Assembly: GCF_016888135.1 (NCBI RefSeq)
Contig: NZ_JACSWB010000292.1
Span: forward strand, 62,001 to 126,000
Source: Leptolyngbya sp. CCY15150
GTDB lineage: Bacteria > Cyanobacteriota > Cyanobacteriia > RECH01
Reading direction: 5' to 3'
Length of the DNA stretch: 64,000 nt
Shown piece by piece: positions 35,594 to 44,665 of this stretch; positions within the stretch are counted from its first letter, which is position 1; each line of letters begins with the position of its first letter. The position numbers were made by a program, and so were the translations under genes. The notes beneath the pieces are model-generated. The model saw only the letters and a list, made by a program, of their open reading frames with translations. It was not told where the DNA came from and did no database searches.

Positions 35594-36547
35594 TTACGTC
35601 TGGAGAGTTTGACGATAATCTGAAGCAGTTAGAATTTTCTGGCAAGCTTGCTGAATCATCTGTCTCAGCCAAAGATTAGCAGAGTCGCGATCGCTTAGCC
35701 TACTCCACACCATAGACACCGACCAAGTGGATAGATCGAGAGGAATTTCAAAGGATTGCAGGGGATAGTGCTTAGTCAGGTGCATCTCCAAACAAGCGGG
35801 AATTGCCGCCAGTAGATCCGACGAAGCGATCGCATTGGGTAGCGCAAACCAATAGGGAACAGTGAGGGAAATGCGGCGTTGTAATCCCTGTTGGGCTAGC
35901 GCCTGGTCGATAGCACCAACAGCATCTCGCCGTAGCGTAAACAGGGCATGGGGAAACGCAGCAAACTTTTCCAGGCTGATGGCACCCTGTTCAAACGCCG
36001 GATGTCCCACGCGACCGATACCGACAAATCGCTCTGGGAGTAGGTTTTCCTGCATAATATAGGGCGGCAGATCCGTAAAGGTTCCCAGAGCTACATCAAC
36101 TAGGCCGTCTTCTAACACATCTGTAATAGAGGATTTGTCTACCGGCAGCAGACGTAGATCGACTTGAGGAGCCCGATCGCTCAAGATCATCAGCAGTTCG
36201 GGCAATACTAAGCTAGCAAAATAATCGGATGTGGCGATGGTGAATATTTGCTGGGATTGGGCAGGGTCAAAGATTTTTAGGTCTGCCAGAGTGGCTCGAA
36301 TAGTATCCAGAGCAGCAGCAACCTGGGGAGCGATCGCCACAGCTTTTACGGTTGGCTTCATCTCTCGCCTCACCCGCACAAATAGATCATCGGCAAAGAG
36401 CGATCGCAATCGCCCCAAGGCCGCACTCATCGCCGGCTGCCCCACATGGATGCGTTGGGCAGCTCCCGTAACGCTGCGTTCGATGTAGAGTGCTTCGAAG
36501 GCCACGAGGAGGTTGAGATCGATCCCACTCAAGTCAATTGATTTCAT
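35594..36547 (-). CDS. LysR-family transcriptional regulator
   Basis: A 317-residue regulator. The N-terminal winged helix-turn-helix (residues 10-65) has LLVAFEALYIERSVTGAAQR, then VGQPAMSAALGRLRSLFADDLFVR, the classic LysR motif. The rest is the periplasmic-binding-like effector domain (FTIATSDYFASLVLPELL; ALGTFTDLPPYI). The co-inducer is unknown. It is divergent from the SMP-30/ABM/SDR genes, and a perfect 9-bp dyad lies 16 bp before its own start codon, so it most likely controls itself and that operon. Confidence 0.93.
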   Translation of the reverse strand: MKSIDLSGIDLNLLVAFEALYIERSVTGAAQRIHVGQPAMSAALGRLRSLFADDLFVRVRREMKPTVKAVAIAPQVAAALDTIRATLADLKIFDPAQSQQIFTIATSDYFASLVLPELLMILSDRAPQVDLRLLPVDKSSITDVLEDGLVDVALGTFTDLPPYIMQENLLPERFVGIGRVGHPAFEQGAISLEKFAAFPHALFTLRRDAVGAIDQALAQQGLQRRISLTVPYWFALPNAIASSDLLAAIPACLEMHLTKHYPLQSFEIPLDLSTWSVSMVWSRLSDRDSANLWLRQMIQQACQKILTASDYRQTLQT

Positions 36548-36563
36548 TGATAGATGTAATTTT

Positions 36564-36592
36564 CACAATCAATTTGATTTATCTTGATTGTG
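36564..36592. promoter_or_regulatory. Probable LysR operator (perfect dyad)
   Basis: CACAATCAA (36564-36572) and TTGATTGTG (36584-36592) form a perfect 9-bp inverted repeat around an 11-bp spacer, the spacing of LysR recognition boxes. It sits in the 184-bp divergent gap, next to the LysR start and about 140 bp from the SMP-30-like ATG. Confidence 0.7.
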
Positions 36593-36731
36593 CCACTATC
36601 TTAGTTTGTAGGCAAGAACTTTGGCGTTGCTGGTTAGTAAGATGACTCCACAACGTGAGGACGTGTTGAGCGAAAACGCGCAGGTAATTACAGAGCTAAA
36701 CATCGATGGCCATTTATTCTAAAGTACTCTT

Positions 36732-37628
36732 ATGACCTTGCCCCCTATCTATACCAATACACCTACCAACCTGCTTCCAGCAGAATCTGTGGCTACCTTC
36801 CCGGTCAATACGTTTCTAGAAAACTTGGCGATCGCTCCTTCCGGCGACATCTATATCACCAATCACGAAATCGGTGAGATCGTTAAACTTGCCCCAGACG
36901 GTAGCCTGACTGTATATGCCCAACTTAGCGGTAAAGTCAGCGGCATTGCCTTGATTTCTCCAAATCAATTATTAGTCAACGGTTGGAATAGAGAAGGAGT
37001 CCCTTTTGTAGCCATAGTGTCAAACGGTGAGGTAGAGGTTCTGCTAACCTTACCCAATGCTATCTTCCTCAATGGCATCACGCCATTAACGGCTAACTGC
37101 TATCTCATGGCTGATTCCTATCGGGGAGCGATCTGGTCATTCGATACTACGACAAAAACCGTCAACCTATGGCTGGAGCATCCTCTCCTAGCTCGGAGTG
37201 ATGAAACGAGCGTATTTCCGGCAGCTAATGGGTTAAAGCGATTTGGCCAGACCCTTTACGTATCCAACACTCAGCAAATGTTGCTCTTACAGATTCCTCT
37301 AGATGAAGCGCTCAATCCCCAAGAGCCAGAGGTTTTTATTCAAGGCACGAACCTTGATGATTTTGCCTTTGACGATCACGGCAATCTCTATGGAGCGACC
37401 CATGTTTACAACAGCGTGATTCGCATTGAGCCCAATGGCCACACCACCATCGTGGCCCAGGCTGAACAGGGAGTAACAGGCTGCACCGCCGTGGCCTTCT
37501 ACGGCACCGACTTGTATGTCGTCAACAACGGCGGCATGTTCTTACCTCCAGCGACGGGGGTAGAGCCTGCCCAGGTGGTGCGCTTAGCGGCTAGGGTCAG
37601 CGGTGCGCCACTGTTGCTTGAGGATTAG
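36732..37628 (+). CDS. SMP-30/gluconolactonase-like beta-propeller protein
   Basis: A 298-residue protein made of propeller-like repeats: [76 protein letters not shown] and [18 protein letters not shown]. These match the SMP-30/strictosidine synthase-like lactonase fold, where acidic and Asn residues bind a divalent ion. The substrate is unknown. It is the first gene divergent from the LysR regulator; the ABM gene begins 4 nt after its stop. Confidence 0.8.
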   Translation: MTLPPIYTNTPTNLLPAESVATFPVNTFLENLAIAPSGDIYITNHEIGEIVKLAPDGSLTVYAQLSGKVSGIALISPNQLLVNGWNREGVPFVAIVSNGEVEVLLTLPNAIFLNGITPLTANCYLMADSYRGAIWSFDTTTKTVNLWLEHPLLARSDETSVFPAANGLKRFGQTLYVSNTQQMLLLQIPLDEALNPQEPEVFIQGTNLDDFAFDDHGNLYGATHVYNSVIRIEPNGHTTIVAQAEQGVTGCTAVAFYGTDLYVVNNGGMFLPPATGVEPAQVVRLAARVSGAPLLLED

Positions 37629-37632
37629 AGTC

Positions 37633-38184
37633 ATGCAGCCCGATCCTCCGGTCACAGTGGATGTGGTGCAGCGGGCTAGACCTGGCAAAGCCAGGGAGTT
37701 TGAAGCCTTGCTAGAGCAAATTCTCAACACCGCCAGCACCTTCGAGGGCTATTTGGGCGCATCAGTGTTTCGTCCTAGCGAACCAGGAGATGGAGAATAC
37801 CGTATTGTCTTCAAGTTTGATCGGCTAGACCATCTGAAGCAGTGGGAACATTCGACCCTTCGTCAACAGTTTCTGAATCAGGCTAAGGAACTAACAGTTG
37901 ATACCGGTCACTTCTCCATTATAACCGGGTTAGAAACTTGGTTTACCCTGTCTGCAAAGCCAGGAATGCAGCCACCTCCCCGCTACAAAATGGCACTGGT
38001 CTCTGGCATGGCAATTTTTGGCATTAACCAGCTTTTGAGACTGTTGCCACTCATCTGGCTAGCACCCTTGCCAGATCTACTGGAACGACTGATTTTGGTG
38101 TTTATCACCACTACCTTAATGACCTATGGGGTAATGCCAAGGCTCACCAAACTATTGGCGAGATGGCTGTATCCCAGACGTTGA
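37633..38184 (+). CDS. Antibiotic biosynthesis monooxygenase (ABM)-domain membrane protein
   Basis: 183 residues. Residues 8-105 are an ABM ferredoxin-like domain (VVQRARPGKAREFEALLEQI; TFEGYLGASVFRP; YRIVFKFDRLDHLKQWEHS). The C terminus carries two hydrophobic segments (ALVSGMAIFGINQLLRLLPL; LILVFITTTLMTYGVMPRL), as in the larger ABM membrane proteins. I start at the ATG 37633 because the earlier frame extension overlaps the SMP-30 gene. The role may be oxidation of a quinone-like or aromatic compound together with its operon partners; this is inference. Confidence 0.85.
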   Translation: MQPDPPVTVDVVQRARPGKAREFEALLEQILNTASTFEGYLGASVFRPSEPGDGEYRIVFKFDRLDHLKQWEHSTLRQQFLNQAKELTVDTGHFSIITGLETWFTLSAKPGMQPPPRYKMALVSGMAIFGINQLLRLLPLIWLAPLPDLLERLILVFITTTLMTYGVMPRLTKLLARWLYPRR

Positions 38185-38231
38185 TCACGCAAGTCATATC
38201 TCAATAAATTACTCAACAAGGAGAGACTACA

Positions 38232-38882
38232 ATGGCTAACTATTGCATCATTGTCGGCATGGGCGAAGGTAATGGCATGGCGATCGCTCGCCGGTTTGCC
38301 AAGGAGGGGTTCACCCTTGTCATGATGGCTCGCAATGAACAAAAGCTCCAGAGCTACCAATCGACGCTACAAGCGGAAGGTATCACCTCCCACTATTTCT
38401 TGGCGGATGCTGGGGATGAAGCGGAGTTAAACACCGCGTTGACTGCAATTCAAGACCAGTTGGGAGTTCCTGCAGTACTTATTTATAATGCCGCTGTTCC
38501 GCGAATGGAAAATATGTTGCAGACCAGCTATGAAACGCTGGTGAATGATTTTCGGGCCAATGTGGCCGGGGCAATGACCTGCATTCAAGCCGTTCTCCCA
38601 GCAATGCAGAGTCAGCAGCAAGGCACTATTCTGTTCACAGGAGGTGGATTTGCCCTGTATCCCCAGCCCGACTTTGTGTCGCTGTCTATCGGCAAAGCTG
38701 GACTTCGCGTCTTGGCTAATACCCTCCATGCGGCCCTCAAAGATTCCCCCATCAAAGTAGGTACCGTCACCATCTGTGGCACCGTCAATGGGGATGACCC
38801 CAAATACAGTAGCGATCGCATTGCCGAGGAATATTGGCAACTCCATGTATCTGACAACTTAGACTATGAAACCGTTTACTAA
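38232..38882 (+). CDS. Short-chain dehydrogenase/reductase-like protein
   Basis: A 216-residue Rossmann protein. The nucleotide-binding loop reads CIIVGMGEGNGMAIARRFAKEGF, a G-x-x-x-G-x-G variant, followed by VLIYNAAVPR (NAA motif) and GGGFALYPQPDFVSLSIGKAGL. The usual Y-x-x-x-K is changed: the position before K reads S-L-S-I-G-K, so the catalytic Tyr is missing, as in several SDR-like proteins from this type of operon. It may bind NAD(P) without classic SDR catalysis. It follows the ABM gene after 47 bp with AAGGAG before the ATG, as the third gene of the LysR-linked operon. Confidence 0.85.
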   Translation: MANYCIIVGMGEGNGMAIARRFAKEGFTLVMMARNEQKLQSYQSTLQAEGITSHYFLADAGDEAELNTALTAIQDQLGVPAVLIYNAAVPRMENMLQTSYETLVNDFRANVAGAMTCIQAVLPAMQSQQQGTILFTGGGFALYPQPDFVSLSIGKAGLRVLANTLHAALKDSPIKVGTVTICGTVNGDDPKYSSDRIAEEYWQLHVSDNLDYETVY

Positions 38883-39058
38883 CCATTGAAGGTCGCCCAA
38901 AGATAATGCTATTCATCTAGCCAGAAAGCTACAGGATACATTTCTTATCCTAGCTCTCTTTCTAAACTTGGGACAGCAACTAATCTGAGCCCTTCCTCCT
39001 GCGGGCTACTGCATGCACAGGTTCAAAGTTTGTGACCACAAGTTCTGGAACCTTTGCC

Positions 39059-39165
39059 TAGTAGGGTGTTGTTAGGCGCGGACGTAACGCACATTCTATG
39101 AAACTTGGATGCGTTACGCCAATCGCTTCAGCGGCGGTACGGTGCGGACTATAGGCATCCTACTA
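39059..39165. repeat. MITE-like element, GTAGG..CCTAC family
   Basis: A 107-bp element bounded by TAGTAGGGTG and its near-perfect inverse CATCCTACTA (one mismatch). Inside are GTAACGCAC and TGCGTTAC, an internal inverted pair. It contains no ORF, and shares the terminal and internal words with the elements at 44431-44609. It lies in a 490-bp gene-free stretch between the SDR and glnN genes. Confidence 0.6.
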
Positions 39166-39204
39166 GAGCAGAAGGCTTGGCTGAATTGCAATATGATTTT
39201 CGCC

Positions 39205-39237
39205 AACGAACTTTGAGCACGATGCTCAAAGTTCGTT
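39205..39237. other. Perfect 15-bp inverted repeat with 3-nt loop
   Basis: AACGAACTTTGAGCA and TGCTCAAAGTTCGTT are exact reverse complements separated by CGA. Such a perfect hairpin might be a terminator stem, a regulatory protein site, or the tip of a mobile element. A smaller hairpin, TGAGCG-TCT-CGCTCA, lies about 20 bp to its right. Confidence 0.6.
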
Positions 39238-39303
39238 GATCGTGCATGAGGTGTGAGCGTCTCGCTCATATTCTGATGTCATATCTTCATTCATCAACAT
39301 CAC

Positions 39304-39341
39304 ATAAAAAAGTCTGAGGCTAGGCGAACCCAACCTCAGAC
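39304..39341 (-). terminator. Intrinsic terminator of glnN
   Basis: On the minus strand GTCTGAGG pairs perfectly with CCTCAGAC around a 14-nt loop, followed by TTTTTT. It lies about 36 bp after the glnN stop codon. Confidence 0.85.
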
Positions 39342-39376
39342 AGCAATGGAAACTAAGGTATTGATTGAGTAGAGTA

Positions 39377-41551
39377 CTACTTGACGAAGAGCATCTCCTG
39401 ATAGGTTGGCAAGGGCCAGAAGCTATCAGCAATTTCTCCTTCTAGGGCATCTGCGTAGCCACGAACATCATCCATCAATGGACGAAGGGTTTTGGCACAG
39501 TACTGCATCTTCTCTTCGGTGCTAGCAAAGTCATGCTTACCTAGAGCATCACTCAACTGCCCCACAGCAGCAATCATCGAGTTGGTCAAGGTTGCAATCG
39601 TCTGAACGCTGCCCTTGTCTAGCTCAATCCCCAGACTAATTAGGTCAGTCATGGTAGATGACAGAGAAGACAGGTAGTTAATTGCCGCTGGATAAATCAA
39701 TGTTTTGGCCATGCTGATCACCAGCTTGGCTTCCACTTCGATCGACAGAATATACTGCTCTGCATAAACTTCGAAGCGACTTTCCAGTTCAACGGGCGTC
39801 AACACTCCTGTCTTTTCAAACAGATCTTCAATGTACTCTTCTTTCAGAACTGGCAAAGCGTCAGCCGTGGTGCGTAGGTTCGATAAGCCACGCTCCTCAA
39901 CCGCCATTTTGTGCCATTCATCAGAGTAGCCGTTTCCTCCAAAGACTACCGCACCGTGCTCTTCCATGACCTCCTTGAGCACTGTGATGATCGCCGTGCT
40001 GCATTCCACGCCCTTGGATAATTCACTCTCTAAGCGATTACCGATCCAATCCAGGGAGTCAGCCAGCATAGTATTCAGGACAATCAACGGCCCCGATACC
40101 GATTGACTCGAACCCACGGCGCGAAACTCGAAGCGGTTGCCCGTGAAGGCAAAGGGAGAGGTTCGGTTGCGATCGCCCGCATCCTTAGTCAGATAAGGCA
40201 AGACATCTACACCCAAGTCCATGACGCCTTTCTGCCGCGACTCGGTCACCGTTCCGGTTTTAATTTGCTCGAAGACTTCTTCTAGCTGCGTGCCGAGATA
40301 CACAGACATGATCGCTGGAGGCGCTTCATTGGCACCCAAGCGGTGATCATTACTGGCCGTGGCAATCACAGCCCGCATCAAAGAGCCGTACTTGTGAACC
40401 CCACGAATCACCGCACCACAGAAGACCAAAAACTGGGCATTATCATGGGGCGAATCACCGGGATCTAGTAAATTCCCCTGGGTAGCATTCCCTACTGACC
40501 AGTTGACATGCTTCCCGGATCCGTTGATGCCCGCAAAGGGTTTTTCATGGAGTAGGCAGGTAAATCCATGCTTCTTAGCGGTATGACGCAGGACGGTCAT
40601 TAGGAGCTGCTGGTGGTCGCTGGCAACGTTAGCGGCTTCAAAGAAAGGAGCAATTTCAAACTGCCCAGGAGCCACTTCATTATGTCGCGTCTTGGCTGGA
40701 ATCCCCAGTTTATAAAGCGTTGACTCCACATCCTGCATGAAGACCTGTACCCGTTCGGGAATGGCTCCAAAGTAGTGGTCATCAAACTCTTGCCCCTTCG
40801 CTGGCGCTTTGCCAAATAGGGTACGTCCAGCTAACAGCAAATCTGGCCGCTGGCTGGCAAAGTTAGTATCCACCAAGAAATACTCTTGCTCGGCACCACA
40901 GCTAGAGTTCACTGGCGCAACGTTTGTATTTCCCAGGATTTTCAATACCTTATTTGCAGCTTTATCCATCGCCGTGATGGAGCGCAGGAGAGGAACTTTT
41001 TTATCTAATGCTTCACCTGTCCAGGATACAAACACCGTGGGAATACACAGGGTTGATCCATTGTCCGTCTCCATGATGTAGGCGGGGCTCGTCACGTCCC
41101 AGCCGGTGTAGCCCCGAGCTTCGAAGGTATCGCGAATGCCGCCGTTCGGGAATGACGAGCCATCCGGCTCCCCTTGCACCAGCACCTTGCCCGAAAATTC
41201 TGAGATGACATTACCATCCCCCTGCACCGAGATGAAGCCATCATGCTTCTCGGCCGTGAGGTTGGTCATGGGGTAGAACACGTGGGCGTAGTAGAGCGCC
41301 CCCTTAGACATGGCCCAGTCTCGCATTGCCGTTGCAACGGTATCAGCAATGGAAGGATCGAGCCGCTCTCCCGTCAAGATGGTGTTTTTAATCGACTTGA
41401 AGACAGGCTTAGGGAGACTCGCCTGCATTTTGCTGAGGTTGAAGACATTCTCTGCCCAGATCTCTTCGAGACGCTCCGGGGGCTTGGGCGGCATCAGCTC
41501 TCGATTAATAATCTGATGGACGGCTTGAACACGGGCAGCATTTCCACTCAT
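39377..41551 (-). CDS. glnN: Type III glutamine synthetase
   Basis: Makes glutamine from glutamate, ammonia and ATP; the GSIII form is used by many cyanobacteria under nitrogen stress. At 724 residues it has the family length. Family landmarks: [20 protein letters not shown] near the start, [20 protein letters not shown] (metal-binding Glu region), [40 protein letters not shown] (the N-G-S-G-K-H substrate loop), [16 protein letters not shown] and [19 protein letters not shown]. An NtcA-like site with correct promoter spacing lies upstream and a strong terminator follows. It is monocistronic. Confidence 0.97.
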   Translation of the reverse strand: MSGNAARVQAVHQIINRELMPPKPPERLEEIWAENVFNLSKMQASLPKPVFKSIKNTILTGERLDPSIADTVATAMRDWAMSKGALYYAHVFYPMTNLTAEKHDGFISVQGDGNVISEFSGKVLVQGEPDGSSFPNGGIRDTFEARGYTGWDVTSPAYIMETDNGSTLCIPTVFVSWTGEALDKKVPLLRSITAMDKAANKVLKILGNTNVAPVNSSCGAEQEYFLVDTNFASQRPDLLLAGRTLFGKAPAKGQEFDDHYFGAIPERVQVFMQDVESTLYKLGIPAKTRHNEVAPGQFEIAPFFEAANVASDHQQLLMTVLRHTAKKHGFTCLLHEKPFAGINGSGKHVNWSVGNATQGNLLDPGDSPHDNAQFLVFCGAVIRGVHKYGSLMRAVIATASNDHRLGANEAPPAIMSVYLGTQLEEVFEQIKTGTVTESRQKGVMDLGVDVLPYLTKDAGDRNRTSPFAFTGNRFEFRAVGSSQSVSGPLIVLNTMLADSLDWIGNRLESELSKGVECSTAIITVLKEVMEEHGAVVFGGNGYSDEWHKMAVEERGLSNLRTTADALPVLKEEYIEDLFEKTGVLTPVELESRFEVYAEQYILSIEVEAKLVISMAKTLIYPAAINYLSSLSSTMTDLISLGIELDKGSVQTIATLTNSMIAAVGQLSDALGKHDFASTEEKMQYCAKTLRPLMDDVRGYADALEGEIADSFWPLPTYQEMLFVK

Positions 41552-41578
41552 ACAGGTTCCTTAGGATCGAACTTCTTG

Positions 41579-41620
41579 ATAGTACTCAAAGCCGATCGTT
41601 GAAATAGACAGCAGAGATAC
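41579..41620 (-). promoter_or_regulatory. NtcA-like activated promoter of glnN
   Basis: Reading the minus strand, GTA-N8-GTC (41620-41607) is followed after exactly 22 nt by TACTAT (41584-41579), then the glnN ATG 27 nt later. NtcA-activated promoters have GTA-N8-TAC at 22-23 nt from a TAN3T box, so one half site and the spacing fit and the other half site is degenerate. Confidence 0.45.
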
Positions 41621-41647
41621 CAAACTTCAACTATTCGGTCTTGGATC

Positions 41648-42610
41648 TTACGTTCTACACGAGCAAGAGTGCTGACAGGTTGGACAATCTAGGTGAATCT
41701 GGCGGCGTTCGGTGGGTAGCCTAAGCTTTTGGCAACACACTGGGCAGTCAAAGGTCACCTTCATCTCTCCATCCACCCATTCAAATCGATAGTCGGCAAA
41801 CTGCGATCGCTTCCCCGTCTGAGGCGATCGCTTCGTCCACCACCGCCGCCCAAGATAGAGCCACCGCCACCATATCAGGCTACGAGCGAAAGGCGGTCTC
41901 GCTCCTTCCCTGCGGGCTATACGCAAGCCTTGACGATAAAGCTCCCGCGCCTGGAGCGTCAGGAGGCGATCAATACGTTCATTGAACAGCAGCGATCGCT
42001 TAGCCAACACATAGGCAAATTCCTCCGGCGTTAGGTAGCCTACCTTCGATGCCGAAAAATGGCGTATGGTTCTAGGGCCAACATAGCCAAAGTCAAGAGA
42101 GTCCTGTACTGAGATCCGGAATGCATTCAAGCAGGGCCATCCTACCCCTAGATATGTTGCAGCGGTATCGGTAAGAATTTCGTTCTCCAGAACATTTGGA
42201 AACGCTATCTTTAGGCGATATAAAAAGATATGAACAATTTCATGGGCAAGCAGGGCTGGAATATCTTGGCTATCGAAACGATAACGCTCATGCAAGCGCA
42301 CCAGATAATCATCTGCAGAAGACAGTTCTACTTGGGCAGGGCAGGGCAAGCTAGAACTAAAATTCACCAAGATTCTACCTATCGGCAAGCCTAGATAATG
42401 CGCGATGCGTCCGGCTAGCTGCTGCACCTCAATCACAATATCTGCTGATGGATGAATGAAGATATCTGCGGGTGGAAGACTAGCTGCATACATCGACAGC
42501 TTTTGCTGAGGCAAGCGTTGATGCAGCAGCTTAATTGATGTCTTGACGCTGCTCAGGTGCGGGTATCCTCGCACAATTTTTGCCGTTGAATGATCGGTTG
42601 GTTGTTTCAT
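41648..42610 (-). CDS. Putative zinc-dependent metallopeptidase-like protein with C-terminal zinc ribbon
   Basis: A 320-residue cytosolic protein. LLAHEIVHIFLYRL at about 140-153 contains an HExxH zinc-protease motif, and an acidic ENEILTDTAATYLG follows about 20 residues later, a plausible third ligand region. The C terminus has two Cys-x-x-Cys pairs (CPVCC..; DCPTCQHSCSC), a zinc-ribbon-like module. The combination suggests a zincin with a nucleic-acid- or protein-binding tail, but I do not recognise the family, and the substrate is unknown. It sits upstream of glnN, with which it shares no coupling. Confidence 0.7.
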   Translation of the reverse strand: MKQPTDHSTAKIVRGYPHLSSVKTSIKLLHQRLPQQKLSMYAASLPPADIFIHPSADIVIEVQQLAGRIAHYLGLPIGRILVNFSSSLPCPAQVELSSADDYLVRLHERYRFDSQDIPALLAHEIVHIFLYRLKIAFPNVLENEILTDTAATYLGVGWPCLNAFRISVQDSLDFGYVGPRTIRHFSASKVGYLTPEEFAYVLAKRSLLFNERIDRLLTLQARELYRQGLRIARREGARPPFARSLIWWRWLYLGRRWWTKRSPQTGKRSQFADYRFEWVDGEMKVTFDCPVCCQKLRLPTERRQIHLDCPTCQHSCSCRT

Positions 42611-42685
42611 GCCACAACAGGAGCCCAGATGATGATGGGTGGATCAACAGACAGGAAAACGGCATAAAGGAAGTCATTCTAGGGC

Positions 42686-42753
42686 GTGTTTTACAACTCA
42701 CCTAAACCCTGATTCTCTCGTACGAAAGATCAAGGGGTTTAGCAGGTTTTAAA
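42686..42753. repeat. Imperfect palindromic element
   Basis: Arms CTAAACCC...TGAT and ATCA...GGGGTTTAG, extended outward by GTTTTACAAC and GGTTTTAAAC, flank the palindromic core TCTCGTACGA. The arms total about 28 bp with mismatches. It is ORF-free and looks like a short interspersed palindromic element. The rest of the 320-bp gap (42611-42929) shows nothing else. Confidence 0.5.
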
Positions 42754-42929
42754 CCAGAGCCTAGCACTATGACTTGAGGAAGATTGTGCAGCAAGGTAAG
42801 CCTGAATGAGAAGGAAAAGCGATCGCCCTTTGAGTCGATAAGAATGACGGCTTGCCCCTAACGGTTGCAACCAGTGCTAATCTTACTCATCTCTAAAAGA
42901 GCGATCGCTCCTCCGTGGTCTTGCAAAAC

Positions 42930-43595
42930 CTAATCCGTCAGGTCTTCCACCAGCATAGTTACGGCATCCTCAACAGCCTCGCTGAGCAGTTCATTCTCAC
43001 GGCTGCTGCTAGAGCCGCCGCCAATACCTCTAAATGAGCCGCTAGAGGAACGTCCACTCGCCTCACCATAGCCCTGCATGGCTTGCACAACTGCTCCATC
43101 TGAGGTGCTAATCATGCGTGCCGTGATGCCCACATTGGCAACCGTAGAGCGACTTGAGGCACCAATCCCCAAAAAGCTGCCCCCAGACGACTCTGTTTCC
43201 ACATTAAACTCAGTCACCGACCCAATGATCACATAATCAACCCCTAGTTCTCGTCCAATTTCTACAGCCCGAGCCACATCGGTTACATAACCTTGTCGTT
43301 CCCCAACCAAGCTACTGTCAATCACCGTGTAGGCACTATCGCCCACCAAGGCATTCACTACCAAATCGCTAATTCCCGCCGCACTTCCCTGCCGCCAATA
43401 GGACAGGTAATAGTTGCTATTGCTGGTGGCAGCATAGTCAAAATCCAAAACAACGACCCGCTGCGGCGCTTGCTTGGTGTGTTCTGTGATCATGGGGGCA
43501 GCGATCGCCGGTGCCATGAGCTGAGGCACTCCTGTTCCAGTGAGCAATAGGGCACCTGCCGAAATCGTCGCAAGGCTGGCAAAAAGATGATTCAT
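42930..43595 (-). CDS. CsgG-like secreted protein
   Basis: A 221-residue protein with an N-terminal signal peptide (ATISAGALLLTGTGVPQLMA, cleavage near AIAAP). The mature part resembles the CsgG/YraP-type domain: QRVVVLDFDYA, SDLVVNALVGDSAYTVIDSS, AVEIGRELGVDYVIIGSVTEF and GITARMISTSDGAVV. The Ser/Gly-rich segments (SSGGSFLGIGASS; SSSGSFRGIGGGSSSS) are odd insertions. There is no lipobox Cys, so it is unlikely to be a true curli export lipoprotein. Role: envelope-located, unknown. Confidence 0.8.
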   Translation of the reverse strand: MNHLFASLATISAGALLLTGTGVPQLMAPAIAAPMITEHTKQAPQRVVVLDFDYAATSNSNYYLSYWRQGSAAGISDLVVNALVGDSAYTVIDSSLVGERQGYVTDVARAVEIGRELGVDYVIIGSVTEFNVETESSGGSFLGIGASSRSTVANVGITARMISTSDGAVVQAMQGYGEASGRSSSGSFRGIGGGSSSSRENELLSEAVEDAVTMLVEDLTD

Positions 43596-43889
43596 GGTTT
43601 TACTCTACGGTTAGATAGACAACAAGACTTGGATGGTCGTGGACGCTAGCTTATAGATATTCTTGGCGAAACGTTGACCCTATGCATTTCTCCACAAAGA
43701 AGCTGATCGTATTCAATCATAACCCGCCACATCTTTATGATTCTTAATATGAAGCGATCGTGAAGCCTCCAGTCACCTCGTCCCTACGGATGCGGTCTTC
43801 ATCGTGGATCACCATAGAAAAAAACCACTAGAAGCGATCGCTCCCTACCCCGCCGTCCCCAAACTCGCTACCATAGAATACGGTCTTGC

Positions 43890-44411
43890 ATGGGCATTAG
43901 TATGGGAAGCAATAGTCTACGTCAGGGTATCAAAGTGTTGGTGATCGCGATATTGGCGGTTTTATGGATGTTGCTGAGCGCCACGCCAGCGATCGCCCTG
44001 GAAGACACGGTTAACTACACCAACGCTAGCCTCAACGACGTAGACTTTTCTGGCGAAGATCTATCGGGCAAGTCCTTCATTGCGGCAGAAATGCGCAACG
44101 CCAACCTCAAAGGCGCAAATCTCACCAACGCCATGCTCACCAAAGGCATCTTGCTGGATGCTGACCTAGAGGGAGCCAACCTAACGGGCGTACTAGCCGA
44201 TCGCGTCTTTTGGGTAGGAGCCAATCTAACCAATGCCATCCTGGAAGACGTGACCGCCACCCGCACCAGCTTTGACAGCGTCACCATTACGGGCGCAGAT
44301 TTCACCAACGCCATCCTCGATCGCTACGAAATTAAACAACTGTGTGCCAGAGCAGACGGGGTAAATCCAGTCACAGGCGTCTCAACCCGCGATAGCTTAG
44401 GCTGTCCTTAA
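43890..44411 (+). CDS. Pentapeptide-repeat protein, probably thylakoid-lumenal or periplasmic
   Basis: A 173-residue protein with a signal peptide ([21 protein letters not shown]) and then about 100 residues of A(D/N)Lxx-type pentapeptides ([65 protein letters not shown]). It closes with a Cys-containing cap ([22 protein letters not shown]) that could form a disulfide. Such small exported pentapeptide proteins are common in cyanobacteria; their function is not established. Two MITE-like repeats follow its stop. Confidence 0.93.
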   Translation: MGISMGSNSLRQGIKVLVIAILAVLWMLLSATPAIALEDTVNYTNASLNDVDFSGEDLSGKSFIAAEMRNANLKGANLTNAMLTKGILLDADLEGANLTGVLADRVFWVGANLTNAILEDVTATRTSFDSVTITGADFTNAILDRYEIKQLCARADGVNPVTGVSTRDSLGCP

Positions 44412-44430
44412 GCTCAAATTCGTAAAATTC

Positions 44431-44509
44431 GTAGAATGCATTAGCGACAGCGTAATGCATCAAAGATCTATAAAACAGTACGTTACGGCTTCGCCTAACA
44501 GCACTCTAC
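44431..44509. repeat. MITE-like element, first of a tandem pair
   Basis: A 79-bp unit bounded by GTAGAATGC and GCACTCTAC (inverted, one mismatch), with an internal palindrome GATGCATTA..TAATGCATC-like and ACGTTACGGCTTCGCCTAAC. It is repeated almost exactly 100 bp further on (44531-44609) and shares words with 39059-39165. Confidence 0.75.
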
Positions 44510-44530
44510 AAAGCAACTTATTTTGCACCC

Positions 44531-44609
44531 GTAGGATGCATTAGCGACAGCGTAATGCATCAAAGATCTATAAAACAGTACGTTACGGCTTCGCCTAACG
44601 GCACTCTAC
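44531..44609. repeat. MITE-like element, second of a tandem pair
   Basis: Nearly identical to 44431-44509 (three base differences), 100 bp apart start to start, including most of the spacer. The duplication of unit plus spacer points to a recent tandem duplication rather than two insertions. The region 44412-44665 holds only this pair. Confidence 0.75.
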
Positions 44610-44665
44610 AGGGCAACTTATTTAGTGAGGAGACGGTGCGTTCTAACCACCATCAGCGATGCACC

